A stretch of DNA of 64,000 nucleotides from Neobacillus soli NBRC 102451 (GCF_001591665.1 NZ_BCVI01000007.1:19013-83012); one strand, 5' to 3'; shown: positions 25,801-33,953, numbered from the stretch's first letter. Program-made: numbers and translations. The notes: a model not told the origin generated them from the letters alone.

Positions 25801-27207
25801 TTCTAAGTCTTCAACTGTTAAACTTGCATTTGCTTGTTTCAACAAGGCAATCGCTGCTGAAACATGCGGTCCAGCCATCGATGTCCCATTCCATCCGCCT
25901 TCATAGCTGCCGCCAGGGACGGAAGAACGAATATTTACACCAGGTGCCGCAAGTTCAGGTTTGATTTCCCCATATGGAGATGGTCCAAGCAAGGAAAAGC
26001 TTCCAAGTTTGTTGTTAATATCAGTAGCTCCTGTTGCAAAAGACTCCGGATAGTTAGCCGGATTGGCAACAGATCCAGGACCTCCTGGATTACTTAAGGT
26101 CGTATTTCCTGCAGAGAATTCAGGGAAGATTTCTGCTGCTCTCCAGGCCCGAACCATTGGACGATACCATTCATCAAGTCCAGGACCTCCGCCCCATGAA
26201 TTATTGATGACATCTGGTGCCTTGTCAGGATTTCCACCTGGGGCGATCATCCATTCACCCGCTTCTAATAAATCTGCGTCCGTGCCCCCGGCTGCCGTAA
26301 ATGCCTTTACAGCAATCCACTTCGCACCAGGTGCGACACCAATAATATTGGAACCATTTGGCTCTGAACCTACCATTGTCCCGGTAGTATGTGTTCCATG
26401 TCCTTGATCATCATATGGTACAACTTGCCCTCGTACAGCGTCAAACCAGCTATAGGTATTATCCGCTTGACCTGTCGCGGCATTATAGCCGCGATATTTT
26501 TCCTTTAATGCCGGATGGTTCCATTGGACTCCGGTATCAATCGAGCCAATCACAACTCCGCTGCCATCAATTCCCATTTCCCAAACTGCCGGAGCCCCTA
26601 CACGGTCAATATTCCATTCAACCGCTGTCGTTTTGGCTGCCGGTTCTTGAACAGCTGTTGCAGCCGATTTTTCTGGAACGAATAATTGTCTTGTTTCGTT
26701 CGGTAGGATTTTTTCAACCTCTTGGAAGGCTGCTGCTTTTTCCATAACCTCTTGGGTAGCAGTAACGGCAATCGCATTCACGATGTAGTAGGAGTGAACA
26801 TCCTTGGCCTTGCCAGCCTTTTCTTGTTCCAGTAAAAACGCTAACACGTCAGATTGTGTTTCCTTTGCCGTTGCTTTTAACTCAGAAACAATCGTATTTC
26901 GTTTCAATGATTTCGCTTTCGCTGGGGTCGCCTTTTGAAGTTTGGCTTTTTCTTCCGCTCCCTTGGCAACTTTTGCGGAATCCACTTGTTCTTTCATTTT
27001 GATCAGGAAGGTCACTTGATCTTGGTCATCAAATTGGTTGTAGAGCGATTTTGTTACTTTTTGTTTTGGAGTTGGCAGCGAGTCTTTTGCTGAAGTACTT
27101 ACCCCTTTCGTTGCAGCGTTCGCATTCATTTGCGGCTGCACGAGCAATGGCAACACTAGGATGGCGGTTAATAGAGTGGATAATAATCGTTTCTTCTTTC
27201 TTTTCAT
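22900..27207 (-). CDS. bpr: Bacillopeptidase F-like subtilisin-family protease
   Basis: 1435 aa, almost the length of B. subtilis Bpr. Sec signal peptide (basic start, hydrophobic 8-24, cut near NANA-AT), inhibitor-like propeptide, S8 catalytic domain with Asp224 (GSIDTGVQ), His270 (GHGTH), Asn368 and Ser443 (NGTSMAGP). Then Ig-like, MAM/immune-inhibitor-like (DFESNPDGWTSYG), two carboxypeptidase-regulatory-like and glucodextranase-type Ig domains. A secreted, multi-domain protease that scavenges protein in late growth. AGGGGG lies 7 nt before ATG; a second AAGGAGGG is further upstream. Confidence 0.93.
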   Translation of the reverse strand: MKRKKKRLLSTLLTAILVLPLLVQPQMNANAATKGVSTSAKDSLPTPKQKVTKSLYNQFDDQDQVTFLIKMKEQVDSAKVAKGAEEKAKLQKATPAKAKSLKRNTIVSELKATAKETQSDVLAFLLEQEKAGKAKDVHSYYIVNAIAVTATQEVMEKAAAFQEVEKILPNETRQLFVPEKSAATAVQEPAAKTTAVEWNIDRVGAPAVWEMGIDGSGVVIGSIDTGVQWNHPALKEKYRGYNAATGQADNTYSWFDAVRGQVVPYDDQGHGTHTTGTMVGSEPNGSNIIGVAPGAKWIAVKAFTAAGGTDADLLEAGEWMIAPGGNPDKAPDVINNSWGGGPGLDEWYRPMVRAWRAAEIFPEFSAGNTTLSNPGGPGSVANPANYPESFATGATDINNKLGSFSLLGPSPYGEIKPELAAPGVNIRSSVPGGSYEGGWNGTSMAGPHVSAAIALLKQANASLTVEDLERILQTSAIPLTDSKYPESPNNGYGSGLLNVYDAVSSVISGLGKLKGQVTKEGDDSEAPVLTHSQPATVFAGMPLTLEASAADNISVTEVSMQYQKQDGSWTTVAAERISGNYKNGTYRVNIPGEEISGTTFVYKWKARDFGGNETVSEHSITVLPGITVGYVQDFESNPDGWTSYGANDSWQWGKPTSGPSAAFSGEKVYATNLGGNYANSANASLQMPPIDLPEGTSYLQFKQWYQLERNYDFGHVYVSTDAVNWVQKLRVNDVSNGWIDGQVDLSEYAGQRIYIAFNLKTDGSVPKLGWYLDDVRLTNSPLPTAQNSSFGVEPEKEDPSSNVGMKEKVNPDKFTLMMPKMKKEAASEKGNTPMQLPMLAQVTVVESGRSVNTNPANGSFEFTHATGTFTVVAESYGYQSQTKTVTIERDGETAANFTLQELAKGTVSGTIKNQASGQPVAGATVYVIEDAAVQPVQTDNNGHFTITAYEGDYTLKVIAPHYYSQDATIKLKGNIVKNFDIKPFIGFPSEIGYDDGTAENARAFYDAGNGWAVKMSLAKGHKKALVTGGLFRFWDTEWPVPGGTAFKVAVYDATGADGAPGKKLAGPIDATALRNGQWTQVDLSSHGILVEGDFYLVYLQAAVNTSSPGLATDENGTNAKRSWQFVGGAWTPSPEEEGNYMIRAIVDYEVTAPTITSPVEGAFTNVETVNVKGEAAPTTKVHIFNKGEEVATVDTKNDGTYAVDVKLKKGENQLTAKASTSQGMTDASAPVTITFDAEAPELTIGSPTDGSKMNKETVTVTGTVKDAYLDFVLVNGTTAKVENGIYSARIMLDEGINQIKVAAKDKAGNTTEKSVKIDVKYKAPLIKNVKPAEDKELKKGESVKIEFTSEPGLKTSFFIHMPLTQTKSVQVANATELPMMEVSPGYYVGYYTATKDMNAAGAVIEVKAVDSYGNESRQTADGKLYINEKIKKPKK

Positions 27208-27666
27208 CCTCTTACCCCCTAAGTATTTTCCTTAACCACTGAATCTACTACCCTCCTTTCTTTCGCACACTATATGTCCAAAACTAGGTGCTACTTTAAA
27301 AATAGCGATTAATAGCTTGGGTTTGTGTCGAAACCTGTTATTAAAAATGGCAGTTTCAAAAGTTAGGAGGAAAGTTGTTGTTGGGAAAATTAGTAAATAT
27401 GTCCAAGGTATGGTTGACAAGTGCGAACCACCTAATCAATTTACAAATAATTGCCACCTTACGATTTATTTTTAAAGATACACTTCTACATTTTGGAAAT
27501 TGGTTAAATATTCCTAGTATTTTCAATCCCACGATATAGTCATATGTTCGTAACTTCTGATATTAAAGTCGGATGACTACAAATTTTCCCAAAAGAAAAA
27601 GGACATCTCCATTTCAAGTGGAAACGTCCTGTAAAAGTGGTGAAAATTAAGACTGATAATATTAGG
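27208..27666. other. Divergent intergenic region bpr / coat-like gene
   Basis: About 460 nt without a supported gene. It holds the presumed bpr promoter (not clearly recognised) and one interrupted hairpin near 27603-27633 (AGGAC..TCCA / TGGA..GTCCT). Confidence 0.5.
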
Positions 27667-27704
27667 CAATTTGTTGGGGGAATGTCTATACCCCCAACAA
27701 ATTG
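27667..27704. promoter_or_regulatory. 14-bp perfect inverted repeat upstream of coat-like gene
   Basis: CAATTTGTTGGGGG (27667-27680) and CCCCCAACAAATTG (27691-27704) around a 10-nt loop. Its right arm overlaps the -35 region of the SigK-type promoter, so it is an operator candidate; it could also end leftward or rightward transcripts, though no T-run follows. Confidence 0.6.
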
Positions 27705-27717
27705 GACACATACACTA
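27690..27717 (+). promoter_or_regulatory. SigK-type promoter
   Basis: AC (27690-27691), 17 nt, CATACACTA (27709-27717): an exact match to the SigK pattern AC-N16/17-CATAnnnTA. It lies about 36 nt before the coat-like start. Confidence 0.6.
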
Positions 27718-27752
27718 TCCTGTAATAAAAAAATCGTGAGGAGAGATGAGAG

Positions 27753-28046
27753 ATGAGAATGGAGAATAAGCCCTTTGGTAGTTCCAATTTAATGCCATAC
27801 CAACCGATTGCTAGTCCAAATGCTATGCCTAATGCTATGCCTAATGCCATGCCTAATGCATTACCGAATGCTCTTCCGAATATGCCTTATATCGCACCAC
27901 AAGTTTACCCGCAACAACAATGTTACCCAAATTATCAGGATTGTTGTTACCCTATGTATAACCCATGCTGCCCGCCGATTTATAACCCGTGCTGTCCTCC
28001 AGTTTATAACCCTTGCTGCTATCCAATGTATCCCCATTGTTGTTAA
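27753..28046 (+). CDS. Cys/Pro/Asn-rich repeat protein, probable spore coat/exosporium component
   Basis: 97 aa of low complexity: residues 22-44 are five MPNA/LPNA-type repeats, then from about 65 a repeat YNPCCPP built three times with CC pairs every 9-10 residues. Eleven cysteines in 40 residues suggest disulfide cross-linking. Small proteins of this kind are typical of Bacillus spore coat or SafA-like layers; the SigK-type promoter supports mother-cell expression. Start by GGAGAG plus ATG. Exact family not identified. Confidence 0.75.
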   Translation: MRMENKPFGSSNLMPYQPIASPNAMPNAMPNAMPNALPNALPNMPYIAPQVYPQQQCYPNYQDCCYPMYNPCCPPIYNPCCPPVYNPCCYPMYPHCC

Positions 28047-28058
28047 CAATTGATGGGA

Positions 28059-28138
28059 CCTCTAGATTAATCAATAAACCACCCGTGACCATTAAATTCA
28101 CGGGTGATTTTTTACTGGTTACGTGTTTAATCTAGAGG
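28059..28138 (+). terminator. Nested terminator hairpins
   Basis: Inner stem CACCCGTGA (28080-28088) / TCACGGGTG (28098-28106) followed by ATTTTTT; outer arms CCTCTAGATTAA (28059-28070) and TTAATCTAGAGG (28127-28138) also pair perfectly, giving a larger stem that encloses the first. Confidence 0.8.
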
Positions 28139-28154
28139 CTATTATCCTTCGGGA

Positions 28155-29027
28155 TTAATAGGAATCGATTTCTTTCAAATAATTTCCTATTACATGTAAA
28201 TACCCTTTCGGCTCCTCCAAGTATGGCATATGGGCACTATTCTCAAATACAAGGAATTTCGAATCAGGTGTTAGACTGCTGTAATACTGTGTTGTTTCCG
28301 GAGTGGCCTCATCATAACGCCCACAAGTATAGAGTGTTGGGCATTCAATTTCTTTTAATCGTAAGGTACAGTCAAATTCCTTAAGATTGCCCAAGACGGT
28401 AAACTCCGAAGGTCCCCACATAATATTGTAGACTTCCGGATTTTTAAACTGGGACCCTTGTTTTAACCATTCTGGAAAAGGATCCAGGCGGCAAACAAAG
28501 TTTTTATTAAATACCTCGGTTGCCTCTTTAAATTCTCTGGTATCCGTTGTTCCACTTTCTTCACATCGAGTAATTGTAGCTTGAACCTCGATTGGAAGTT
28601 TTTTAAGGTTGAGTTTCTGATCCTTTTCCCATAATGGCGCGCTAAGGCATGGACTTGAAAAAATGACACTTTTCACGCCGCTGGGTTTGGTCAAACAATA
28701 AGTAGCCGCAAGCGTCGTCCCCCAAGAATGACCAAGAATATGTACTTCATCAAGGTTAAGAGCCTGTCGCACTTGAGCTAATTCCTCAACAAACCGTTCA
28801 AGCCTCCAAAGAGACTTGTCCGCCGGCCTGTCTGATTTTCCACATCCTAGTTGATCGTAAAAAATAACAGGTCGGTCCTTTGCAAGCTCTTTAAGTCCTT
28901 GAAGCGAATAGCAGGACGAGCCGGGCCCGCCGTGTAAAATAATTACCGGGGTCCCTCCAGTGTTATTATCAAATTTTTGATATGAAACCCTACCCCCTGT
29001 TACTTCAATGTATCCCTCTTCATGCAT
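28155..29027 (-). CDS. Proline iminopeptidase-family alpha/beta hydrolase
   Basis: 290 aa, peptidase family S33. HGGPGSS oxyanion loop, nucleophile in GHSWGT (Ser about 97), Asp in CGRYDEATPE and His in ENSAHMPYLEEP form the triad. The DQLGCGKSDRP segment is typical of proline iminopeptidases/tricorn F1-like enzymes releasing N-terminal residues from peptides. Cytoplasmic, no signal peptide. ATG 29027 is preceded by AAAGGGGAAAT. Confidence 0.88.
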   Translation of the reverse strand: MHEEGYIEVTGGRVSYQKFDNNTGGTPVIILHGGPGSSCYSLQGLKELAKDRPVIFYDQLGCGKSDRPADKSLWRLERFVEELAQVRQALNLDEVHILGHSWGTTLAATYCLTKPSGVKSVIFSSPCLSAPLWEKDQKLNLKKLPIEVQATITRCEESGTTDTREFKEATEVFNKNFVCRLDPFPEWLKQGSQFKNPEVYNIMWGPSEFTVLGNLKEFDCTLRLKEIECPTLYTCGRYDEATPETTQYYSSLTPDSKFLVFENSAHMPYLEEPKGYLHVIGNYLKEIDSY

Positions 29028-29213
29028 AATAATTTCCCCTTTTAATTGATTGTTTCTTCTATACTTGACTAAATTCGACAGCCACTCAAAAAAACCCTGT
29101 TTTTCAGATCATTGTTAAAAGGGAAAACTCATTTACGAATTAGGATTTTTAGCCCAATAATAAAGTAATAATTCAATCCAATTTAACAAACTATAAATAT
29201 GGAGGTGAACAAA

Positions 29214-29357
29214 ATGGAGAAAAATAATAATCAAAGCACTGGAATTGACAACGAAGAAATTATGAACAGGGTAAATGAAAAGTTTGATAAAATTGCTCAA
29301 GAAGCAAAAGATATGGTCAACAACAATGACCAAAACGATGCCGATCAATATTCCTAA
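29214..29357 (+). CDS. Small hydrophilic protein, 47 aa
   Basis: ATG preceded by GGAGGTGAACAAA, an excellent ribosome site. The product (MEKNNNQSTGIDNEEIMNRV..., ending DQNDADQYS) is Asn/Asp/Glu-rich with a central amphipathic helix. A short GCC-N6-GGC hairpin with T5 follows directly. Family unknown; small Asn-rich soluble proteins are common in spores. Confidence 0.6.
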   Translation: MEKNNNQSTGIDNEEIMNRVNEKFDKIAQEAKDMVNNNDQNDADQYS

Positions 29358-29448
29358 CGCCAGAAATGGCGTTTTTCTTATTTTATGAGTTGGCCATCCT
29401 GACAAGACGAAAAAAAGTATCCTAAACGATTTTCCTAACAACCCAAAA

Positions 29449-29474
29449 AGGAGCTGCCAGTTTCGACAACTCCT
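29449..29474 (-). terminator. Terminator of the 46-aa gene
   Basis: Minus strand AGGAGTTGTC / GGCAGCTCCT (with G-U pairs) followed by TTTTT. Confidence 0.6.
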
Positions 29475-29517
29475 AAAATTAATGCAGTGAAAAATTGGGG
29501 ATTCACCTTTCTCTCTT

Positions 29518-29658
29518 TTATTGTCCTTGTGCCCCATTTTGAGTAACTTTCCGAACATGTCCATCCTCAAAGTTGTTTTTTCGCAGCGCTTCGACCTTAT
29601 CGTCAAGTAATTTCTTTTGATTGACTTCTGGTGAAGGCGTTTGCTTATTCTTCGGCAT
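29518..29658 (-). CDS. Small basic protein, 46 aa
   Basis: ATG 29658 follows GGAGGG by 7 nt. MPKNKQTPSPEVNQKKLLDD then KVEALRKNNFEDGHVRKVTQ and a short polar tail. Soluble, charged, no cysteine. The strong ribosome site and the following terminator support a real gene; a longer overlapping frame on the same strand (29133-29672) is out of phase and has no ribosome-site support. Function unknown. Confidence 0.6.
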   Translation of the reverse strand: MPKNKQTPSPEVNQKKLLDDKVEALRKNNFEDGHVRKVTQNGAQGQ

Positions 29659-29815
29659 GTAAAACCCTCCATAAATTTATTTTTTTCCCCTCTTATTTTG
29701 CAGCTTATTTCCTAATATAATCATTTAAATTTTTCCACTTTCTTTTGCAGAAATATGTTAGCTTCAAGACAAAAAAATTTCAAATCGCTTATTAACCGGA
29801 ATTCTTGGGTGCTAA

Positions 29816-29869
29816 CTAATAATACAAACAGCGGCAAGTACACCATTTTGCCGTTGTTTGTATTATTAG
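29816..29869. repeat. 22-bp near-perfect inverted repeat over a stop codon
   Basis: Arms 29816-29837 and 29848-29869 differ at one position (G-U in RNA) around a 10-nt loop. The stop codon of the HExxH gene (29868-29866) lies in the right arm. It probably terminates that gene, but is much longer than a usual terminator and lacks a T-run. Confidence 0.75.
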
Positions 29870-30687
29870 CTTTTCATTTTATAAAAAAGAAAGCTAAACA
29901 CCAGTGTCAAAAATGAAAAGAGCAAGGCAATACTTGAAAATGCCAACACATATATATTGTACTCGGCAATTTTAACAATCATCTGATAGCTATCCCAATT
30001 GAGGAGACTAGCAATCACATTAAACAAAACAAGCACGAAAAATATCATCAATAGCCCTTTCGCAGACCCATGGATATCAGCTTTGCTTAAAGCGATGTGA
30101 GAAGAAATACTAATTGCCACTACTAAAAAAATCCAAAATAGCGGATTAATGAGATTTTCGAAAGTAAAGAGACTCTTGCTAATGGCAAAACCAGCACTAC
30201 CAACTGTTTTTAAAACACTTTTATCCAGCTTTTCAATGGTAATATGTTGCTGAATTTGAGCTTGAAAGGCTGTGTAGGATTGAGGCACCAAGAGATACAT
30301 TCCCAAAACTAACGATCCAATGCCGCTAAAAATAGGTCCTATCCCGATAAAAAAATTTCCCACCTGCTGATAAATGCTATTCGGATTATATTGGTGTTCC
30401 ACATATCCAAGCACGCCATCAGGGCTCCTCAACTGCAATAACTTTACCTTCGTTACCCGATGTCCCCAGATGAAACACTGAATAAGATGTCCGATTTCAT
30501 GTATAGGTGTACCAATCCATGCAGTCACAAGCACGCCGCGTGATCCAAACGCTCGAACTAAAAAGGTATTTGAATACCTTTCAAAAACGCCTAAGATCAA
30601 ACCAACAGCCATAATAACACCGAATAAATAAAACAATTCCACCAAACTTACCATCAATATCTTAATAAATGATAATAGGATATCCAT
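29866..30687 (-). CDS. Membrane protein with HExxH motif (M50-like metalloprotease candidate)
   Basis: 273 aa with six or seven membrane helices. The second/third helix region contains GTPIHEIGHLIQCFIWGH, a zinc-binding HExxH placed at a membrane edge as in site-2-type proteases. Downstream helices contain FFIGIGPIFSGIGSLVLG rather than the classic NxxPxxxLDG motif, so it is a distant relative or inactive. Monocistronic, next to no obvious substrate. Calls beyond the HExxH are inference. Confidence 0.7.
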   Translation of the reverse strand: MDILLSFIKILMVSLVELFYLFGVIMAVGLILGVFERYSNTFLVRAFGSRGVLVTAWIGTPIHEIGHLIQCFIWGHRVTKVKLLQLRSPDGVLGYVEHQYNPNSIYQQVGNFFIGIGPIFSGIGSLVLGMYLLVPQSYTAFQAQIQQHITIEKLDKSVLKTVGSAGFAISKSLFTFENLINPLFWIFLVVAISISSHIALSKADIHGSAKGLLMIFFVLVLFNVIASLLNWDSYQMIVKIAEYNIYVLAFSSIALLFSFLTLVFSFLFYKMKS

Positions 30688-30868
30688 CTACATCCCTTAT
30701 TCCTTTCGGCCACCTTCCATACTATTCTCCATCATGCACCATTAACTAAAAAAACATTCGTAAGTAATACACTCATTAATGATAAATAGTCGCTCATAAA
30801 ATAAAAAGTTTACAATTAATTAAAACCTCGAGGAGTAGCCTACTCCTACCTTGGCGCCACCTGTCAGC

Positions 30869-30982
30869 CTAAAAAGCCTGGAAAGCGAATCCCAAGCCGA
30901 TTCCTACTGCTATCGCAAGAAAAATCCACAGATTTAGGTATCGATCCAGAAACGATAAACGTCTTTTCCCTGTATTACTCAT
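30869..30982 (-). pseudogene. N-terminal remnant of an ACR3-type arsenite exporter
   Basis: ATG 30982 opens [20 protein letters not shown] (after MSNT) then [10 protein letters not shown], which matches the first helix of ACR3/ArsB-type arsenite permeases ([17 protein letters not shown]..G). The frame stops after 37 aa while the family has about 350, and no further ACR3 sequence or ars genes are seen nearby. The start lacks a good ribosome site. Read as a deletion scar of a lost ars locus. Confidence 0.7.
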
Positions 30983-31186
30983 TTCAGCAAACTTGTAGAT
31001 GAAAAATCACAGAAGGTTGTCGGAGGAGCTTTCCGCGAGTAATTTAAAGTGGTCAAGATATAGTAAAATGCTAAATAAAAGTAAATGCATTTATGTGGTA
31101 AAATTAACATAAATATACACCAACTGTTTGCTTAAGTTAGTTAGGAAGGAATAAATAAGAAATTCATTTTACAAAAGGGGGATTTA

Positions 31187-31609
31187 ATGATAAAAAAATG
31201 GTTTTTATTAGTAGGATGTCTATCATTTATGATTCTATTAGTTGCTTGTAAAGAGAATATAAACGAATTTAAAAAACAATATTATGAAGGAAAAAGTGAA
31301 CATTGGCGCATTCAATTAGATGTTGAAAACGATTCAGAAAGACAATATAAAATTTCTTATATTGGTACTGGTAAAAGACCACCGATTTTTAACTACGAGA
31401 TTTATGATGAGCCTGGAAGCAATTTAGTTTTAAACGCAGGAGAAGGGGATCTTGAAAAGCAAGAAGAATTTTGGATTTCTATAACATGTGGCGGCAGTTG
31501 TACCCCTCCTCTTCCTAGCAAAATTAAGTCGAAGATTCAATGGGAAGGGAAAACAGAGGAACTTGTTATGAAACAAATGAAAAAAACCTCAAACAAAATT
31601 GGAAACTGA
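31187..31609 (+). CDS. Hypothetical lipoprotein, 140 aa
   Basis: Signal peptide with lipobox LLVAC (Cys21). The mature part is beta-rich with QYKISYIGTGKRPPIFNYEI and a CGGSC pair (about residues 104-108), resembling small immunoglobulin-like lipoproteins. Start by AAAGGGGGATTTA. Function unknown. Followed by a strong terminator; single-gene unit. Confidence 0.75.
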   Translation: MIKKWFLLVGCLSFMILLVACKENINEFKKQYYEGKSEHWRIQLDVENDSERQYKISYIGTGKRPPIFNYEIYDEPGSNLVLNAGEGDLEKQEEFWISITCGGSCTPPLPSKIKSKIQWEGKTEELVMKQMKKTSNKIGN

Positions 31610-31639
31610 GCATAAGAAATTTTCTATGCTCAGTTTTTT
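31603..31639 (+). terminator. Terminator of the lipoprotein gene
   Basis: AAACTGAGCATA (31603-31614) / TATGCTCAGTTT (31625-31636), then TTTT. Confidence 0.85.
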
Positions 31640-31702
31640 GATTGCAATTTATTTAATGATTTGATTTGTGATTTATCGTTTTGCACCTCTAAAGTGAACC
31701 TG

Positions 31703-32896
31703 TCAGAAAAAAGATAACGGATTTTTATTCGCAAACATATATAGACCAAATGTTTTTCTGATTGATAATATAATTCCCATGATTATCATATTGGAAAACA
31801 ATGAACTTCCGCCATAGGTTAAAAACGGAAGGGCAATACCTTTAACGGGCATTAAGCCAACAACCATTCCGATATTTTGGAAAATTTGGATGGACAGGCT
31901 AAATGTTATTCCTGCGCAGATATATGTCCCAAACGGAGTTTCTGAGCTTTGCCCTATTCTAATAATCCTATAGACGAGCAAAAGAAATAATAGAATGACG
32001 AATCCAGCAAATAGAAATCCTCCCTCTTCCGCTACTGTTGAAAAAATAAAATCTGTATGTTTTTCAGGAATATATACATCACCATTCATTATCCCTTTTC
32101 CTAACAATTCCCCGCTACCAACTGCTAACAGAGATTTATTGGTTTGATAGGACTGATCGCTGTTTCCCGAAGGATCCAACCAACCAATAATCCGCTCCTG
32201 CTGATGGGGCTTTAATAATGGAATTAACTGTTTATAAATAATATCTGGCTGGTATAAAAACAAATAAACGAGCACGCCGCCGATTAGGATTGGAACAAGG
32301 ATAAAAACAGCAACCAACTTCCTATTTAATCCAGATAAATAAAGCATGCTTCCAATCGCGATAAAATAGAGAAAAACCATGCCCGTGTCTGGCTGCTGAT
32401 AGACAAACAAAGAAGGCGGAATCGTTACCAGTAGTATTTTTCCAACAAGGAGTATATCTGTTGTCATAGTTCTTACTATATTAATAGAATTATGTTTAGA
32501 AATTAACCTAGCCACTAAAATAATCAATGCAATTTTAAAATACTCGGATGGCTGAATTGACCCCAAAATTGGGATACTAAACCATCTTTTGGCCCCAAGG
32601 ATCACCGGTGCAATCGAGGTCGGCGAAAATCGCAACAATACAATAATACTAAATAAGGCAATATAGAAAGGCCATGCCAGTCGTTCAATTTGTTCAACAT
32701 CTAGCTTGGCTACACAGATTAAAAGGGCGAAACCTATAAAATAATTAATTCCTTGTTTTAAGGCAAAATTCTGTGCTCCATACTGACCCGTTTGCTGACT
32801 ACTGTAAATAAATACTAAACTTATGATAAAAAATGCCAGCAAAATTAACATGATTAGACCATCTAATCTTCGAAAAATATTTGTTTCTGTGTTCAT
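31703..32896 (-). CDS. FtsW/RodA/SpoVE family protein (SEDS glycosyltransferase paralogue)
   Basis: 397 aa with about ten helices. SEDS marks are present: GAKRWFSIPILGSIQPSEYFK, QQPDTGMVFLYF, and TDFIFSTVAEEGGF plus MPVKGIALPFLTYGGSS at the end. SEDS proteins polymerise glycan strands from lipid II. The gene has no cognate PBP or rod/division neighbour, so it is an accessory RodA-type paralogue. ATG 32896 has GTGGAG 4 nt upstream. Confidence 0.9.
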   Translation of the reverse strand: MNTETNIFRRLDGLIMLILLAFFIISLVFIYSSQQTGQYGAQNFALKQGINYFIGFALLICVAKLDVEQIERLAWPFYIALFSIIVLLRFSPTSIAPVILGAKRWFSIPILGSIQPSEYFKIALIILVARLISKHNSINIVRTMTTDILLVGKILLVTIPPSLFVYQQPDTGMVFLYFIAIGSMLYLSGLNRKLVAVFILVPILIGGVLVYLFLYQPDIIYKQLIPLLKPHQQERIIGWLDPSGNSDQSYQTNKSLLAVGSGELLGKGIMNGDVYIPEKHTDFIFSTVAEEGGFLFAGFVILLFLLLVYRIIRIGQSSETPFGTYICAGITFSLSIQIFQNIGMVVGLMPVKGIALPFLTYGGSSLFSNMIIMGIILSIRKTFGLYMFANKNPLSFF

Positions 32897-32993
32897 TTTC
32901 TCCACCATACTGTGCCTTTATAAAAAAATCTTCTTGTCTCCATTTTACACAATTCATTTTCTATATTTCCTTCTAATGGTCAATGCTCCTGCC

Positions 32994-33953
32994 TTATTCA
33001 TTCGTCTTACTTTCATCACCAGATGGGGCTATAAAGTCTTTTAATGCTTGCTTGTTTTTCTCGAAATCAATCTTGAGTACAGCGCCTACGTTAACAGTTT
33101 CATCCTCGTATGAATTTTCAATGGGTATTCTAATGCTCTCCATTTGTTTAGATTTTCCCGCGATTAACCCTTTACCAATCGATAGAATTGTTTTCGCATC
33201 GACATTGGTATCAATGTAAGGGTCTGCAACGCCAAGGACTTTTGGAAGATTCAAGATGTTTTGAACACTGATCGCTTGATTCTTAACCTTTGACACCACT
33301 TCTTGCTGTCGATTCACCCGTCCAAAATCACTTAGGCGATCATGGCGAAAACGAACATAGCCTAACAATTGATCCCCATGTAATATTTGTTTGCCTGGCT
33401 TCAGTGTCATCCCAATTCCATAGGACATCTTGTATGGAATATTGACCTCAATACCGTCGGGAGCAACGATGTCAACTATTTTTGAAAATCCTTCAAAATC
33501 GACAATCGCATAATAATTAATATCCACATCAAAATTTTCCTTTATCGTTTCCCTAACCAATTCAGGACCGCCAAATGCAAAAGCAGCATTTATCTTTTGC
33601 TTACCATGACCAGGAATATCCACATACGTATCCCTCATAATGGATGCAATCTTCATATTATGAGTGTTTTGGTTATAATGGGCGATCATTAACGTATCAG
33701 AACGTGAATGCTTCTCACCCCGTGAGTCACTTCCCATTAACAAAATATTAATCTCCCCAAATTGCGGCTCAGCACCTTGGAAGTCTGCATACGTTTCTTG
33801 ATCATCCTTATACTTACCATTACTCGCTTCTGACAATCCACTTTTAAATTGATAAATACAATAAAAGACTACTGTTACGACTAATAAAAGAATGATCAAA
33901 AGAAGGTTTCTTAGCCATTTTGGTTTTGTGTTTGTTTTGTCTCTTTTTTTCAT
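32994..33953 (-). CDS. LytR-CpsA-Psr (LCP) family protein, TagU-like
   Basis: 319 aa. One N-terminal membrane helix (about 15-37), then the LCP domain: NILLMGSDSRGE, RSDTLMIAHYN, SIMRDTYVDIPGHGKQKINA and YVRFRHDRLSDFGRVNRQQ. These hold the Arg/Asp residues that bind pyrophosphate lipid. LCP enzymes attach wall teichoic acids or other glycopolymers to peptidoglycan outside the cell. Located next to the SEDS gene on the same strand, so a cell-wall pair, although 97 nt apart. Confidence 0.92.
   Translation of the reverse strand: MKKRDKTNTKPKWLRNLLLIILLLVVTVVFYCIYQFKSGLSEASNGKYKDDQETYADFQGAEPQFGEINILLMGSDSRGEKHSRSDTLMIAHYNQNTHNMKIASIMRDTYVDIPGHGKQKINAAFAFGGPELVRETIKENFDVDINYYAIVDFEGFSKIVDIVAPDGIEVNIPYKMSYGIGMTLKPGKQILHGDQLLGYVRFRHDRLSDFGRVNRQQEVVSKVKNQAISVQNILNLPKVLGVADPYIDTNVDAKTILSIGKGLIAGKSKQMESIRIPIENSYEDETVNVGAVLKIDFEKNKQALKDFIAPSGDESKTNE

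Noticed and set aside
27232..27420. 62-codon minus-strand frame upstream of bpr
   Set aside because: No ribosome site; lies in the presumed bpr leader.
29133..29672. Long minus-strand frame of 179 codons
   Set aside because: It covers a better-supported 46-aa gene in another frame, a terminator and the 47-aa gene on the other strand, has a low-complexity Cys/Phe-rich tail, and no family.
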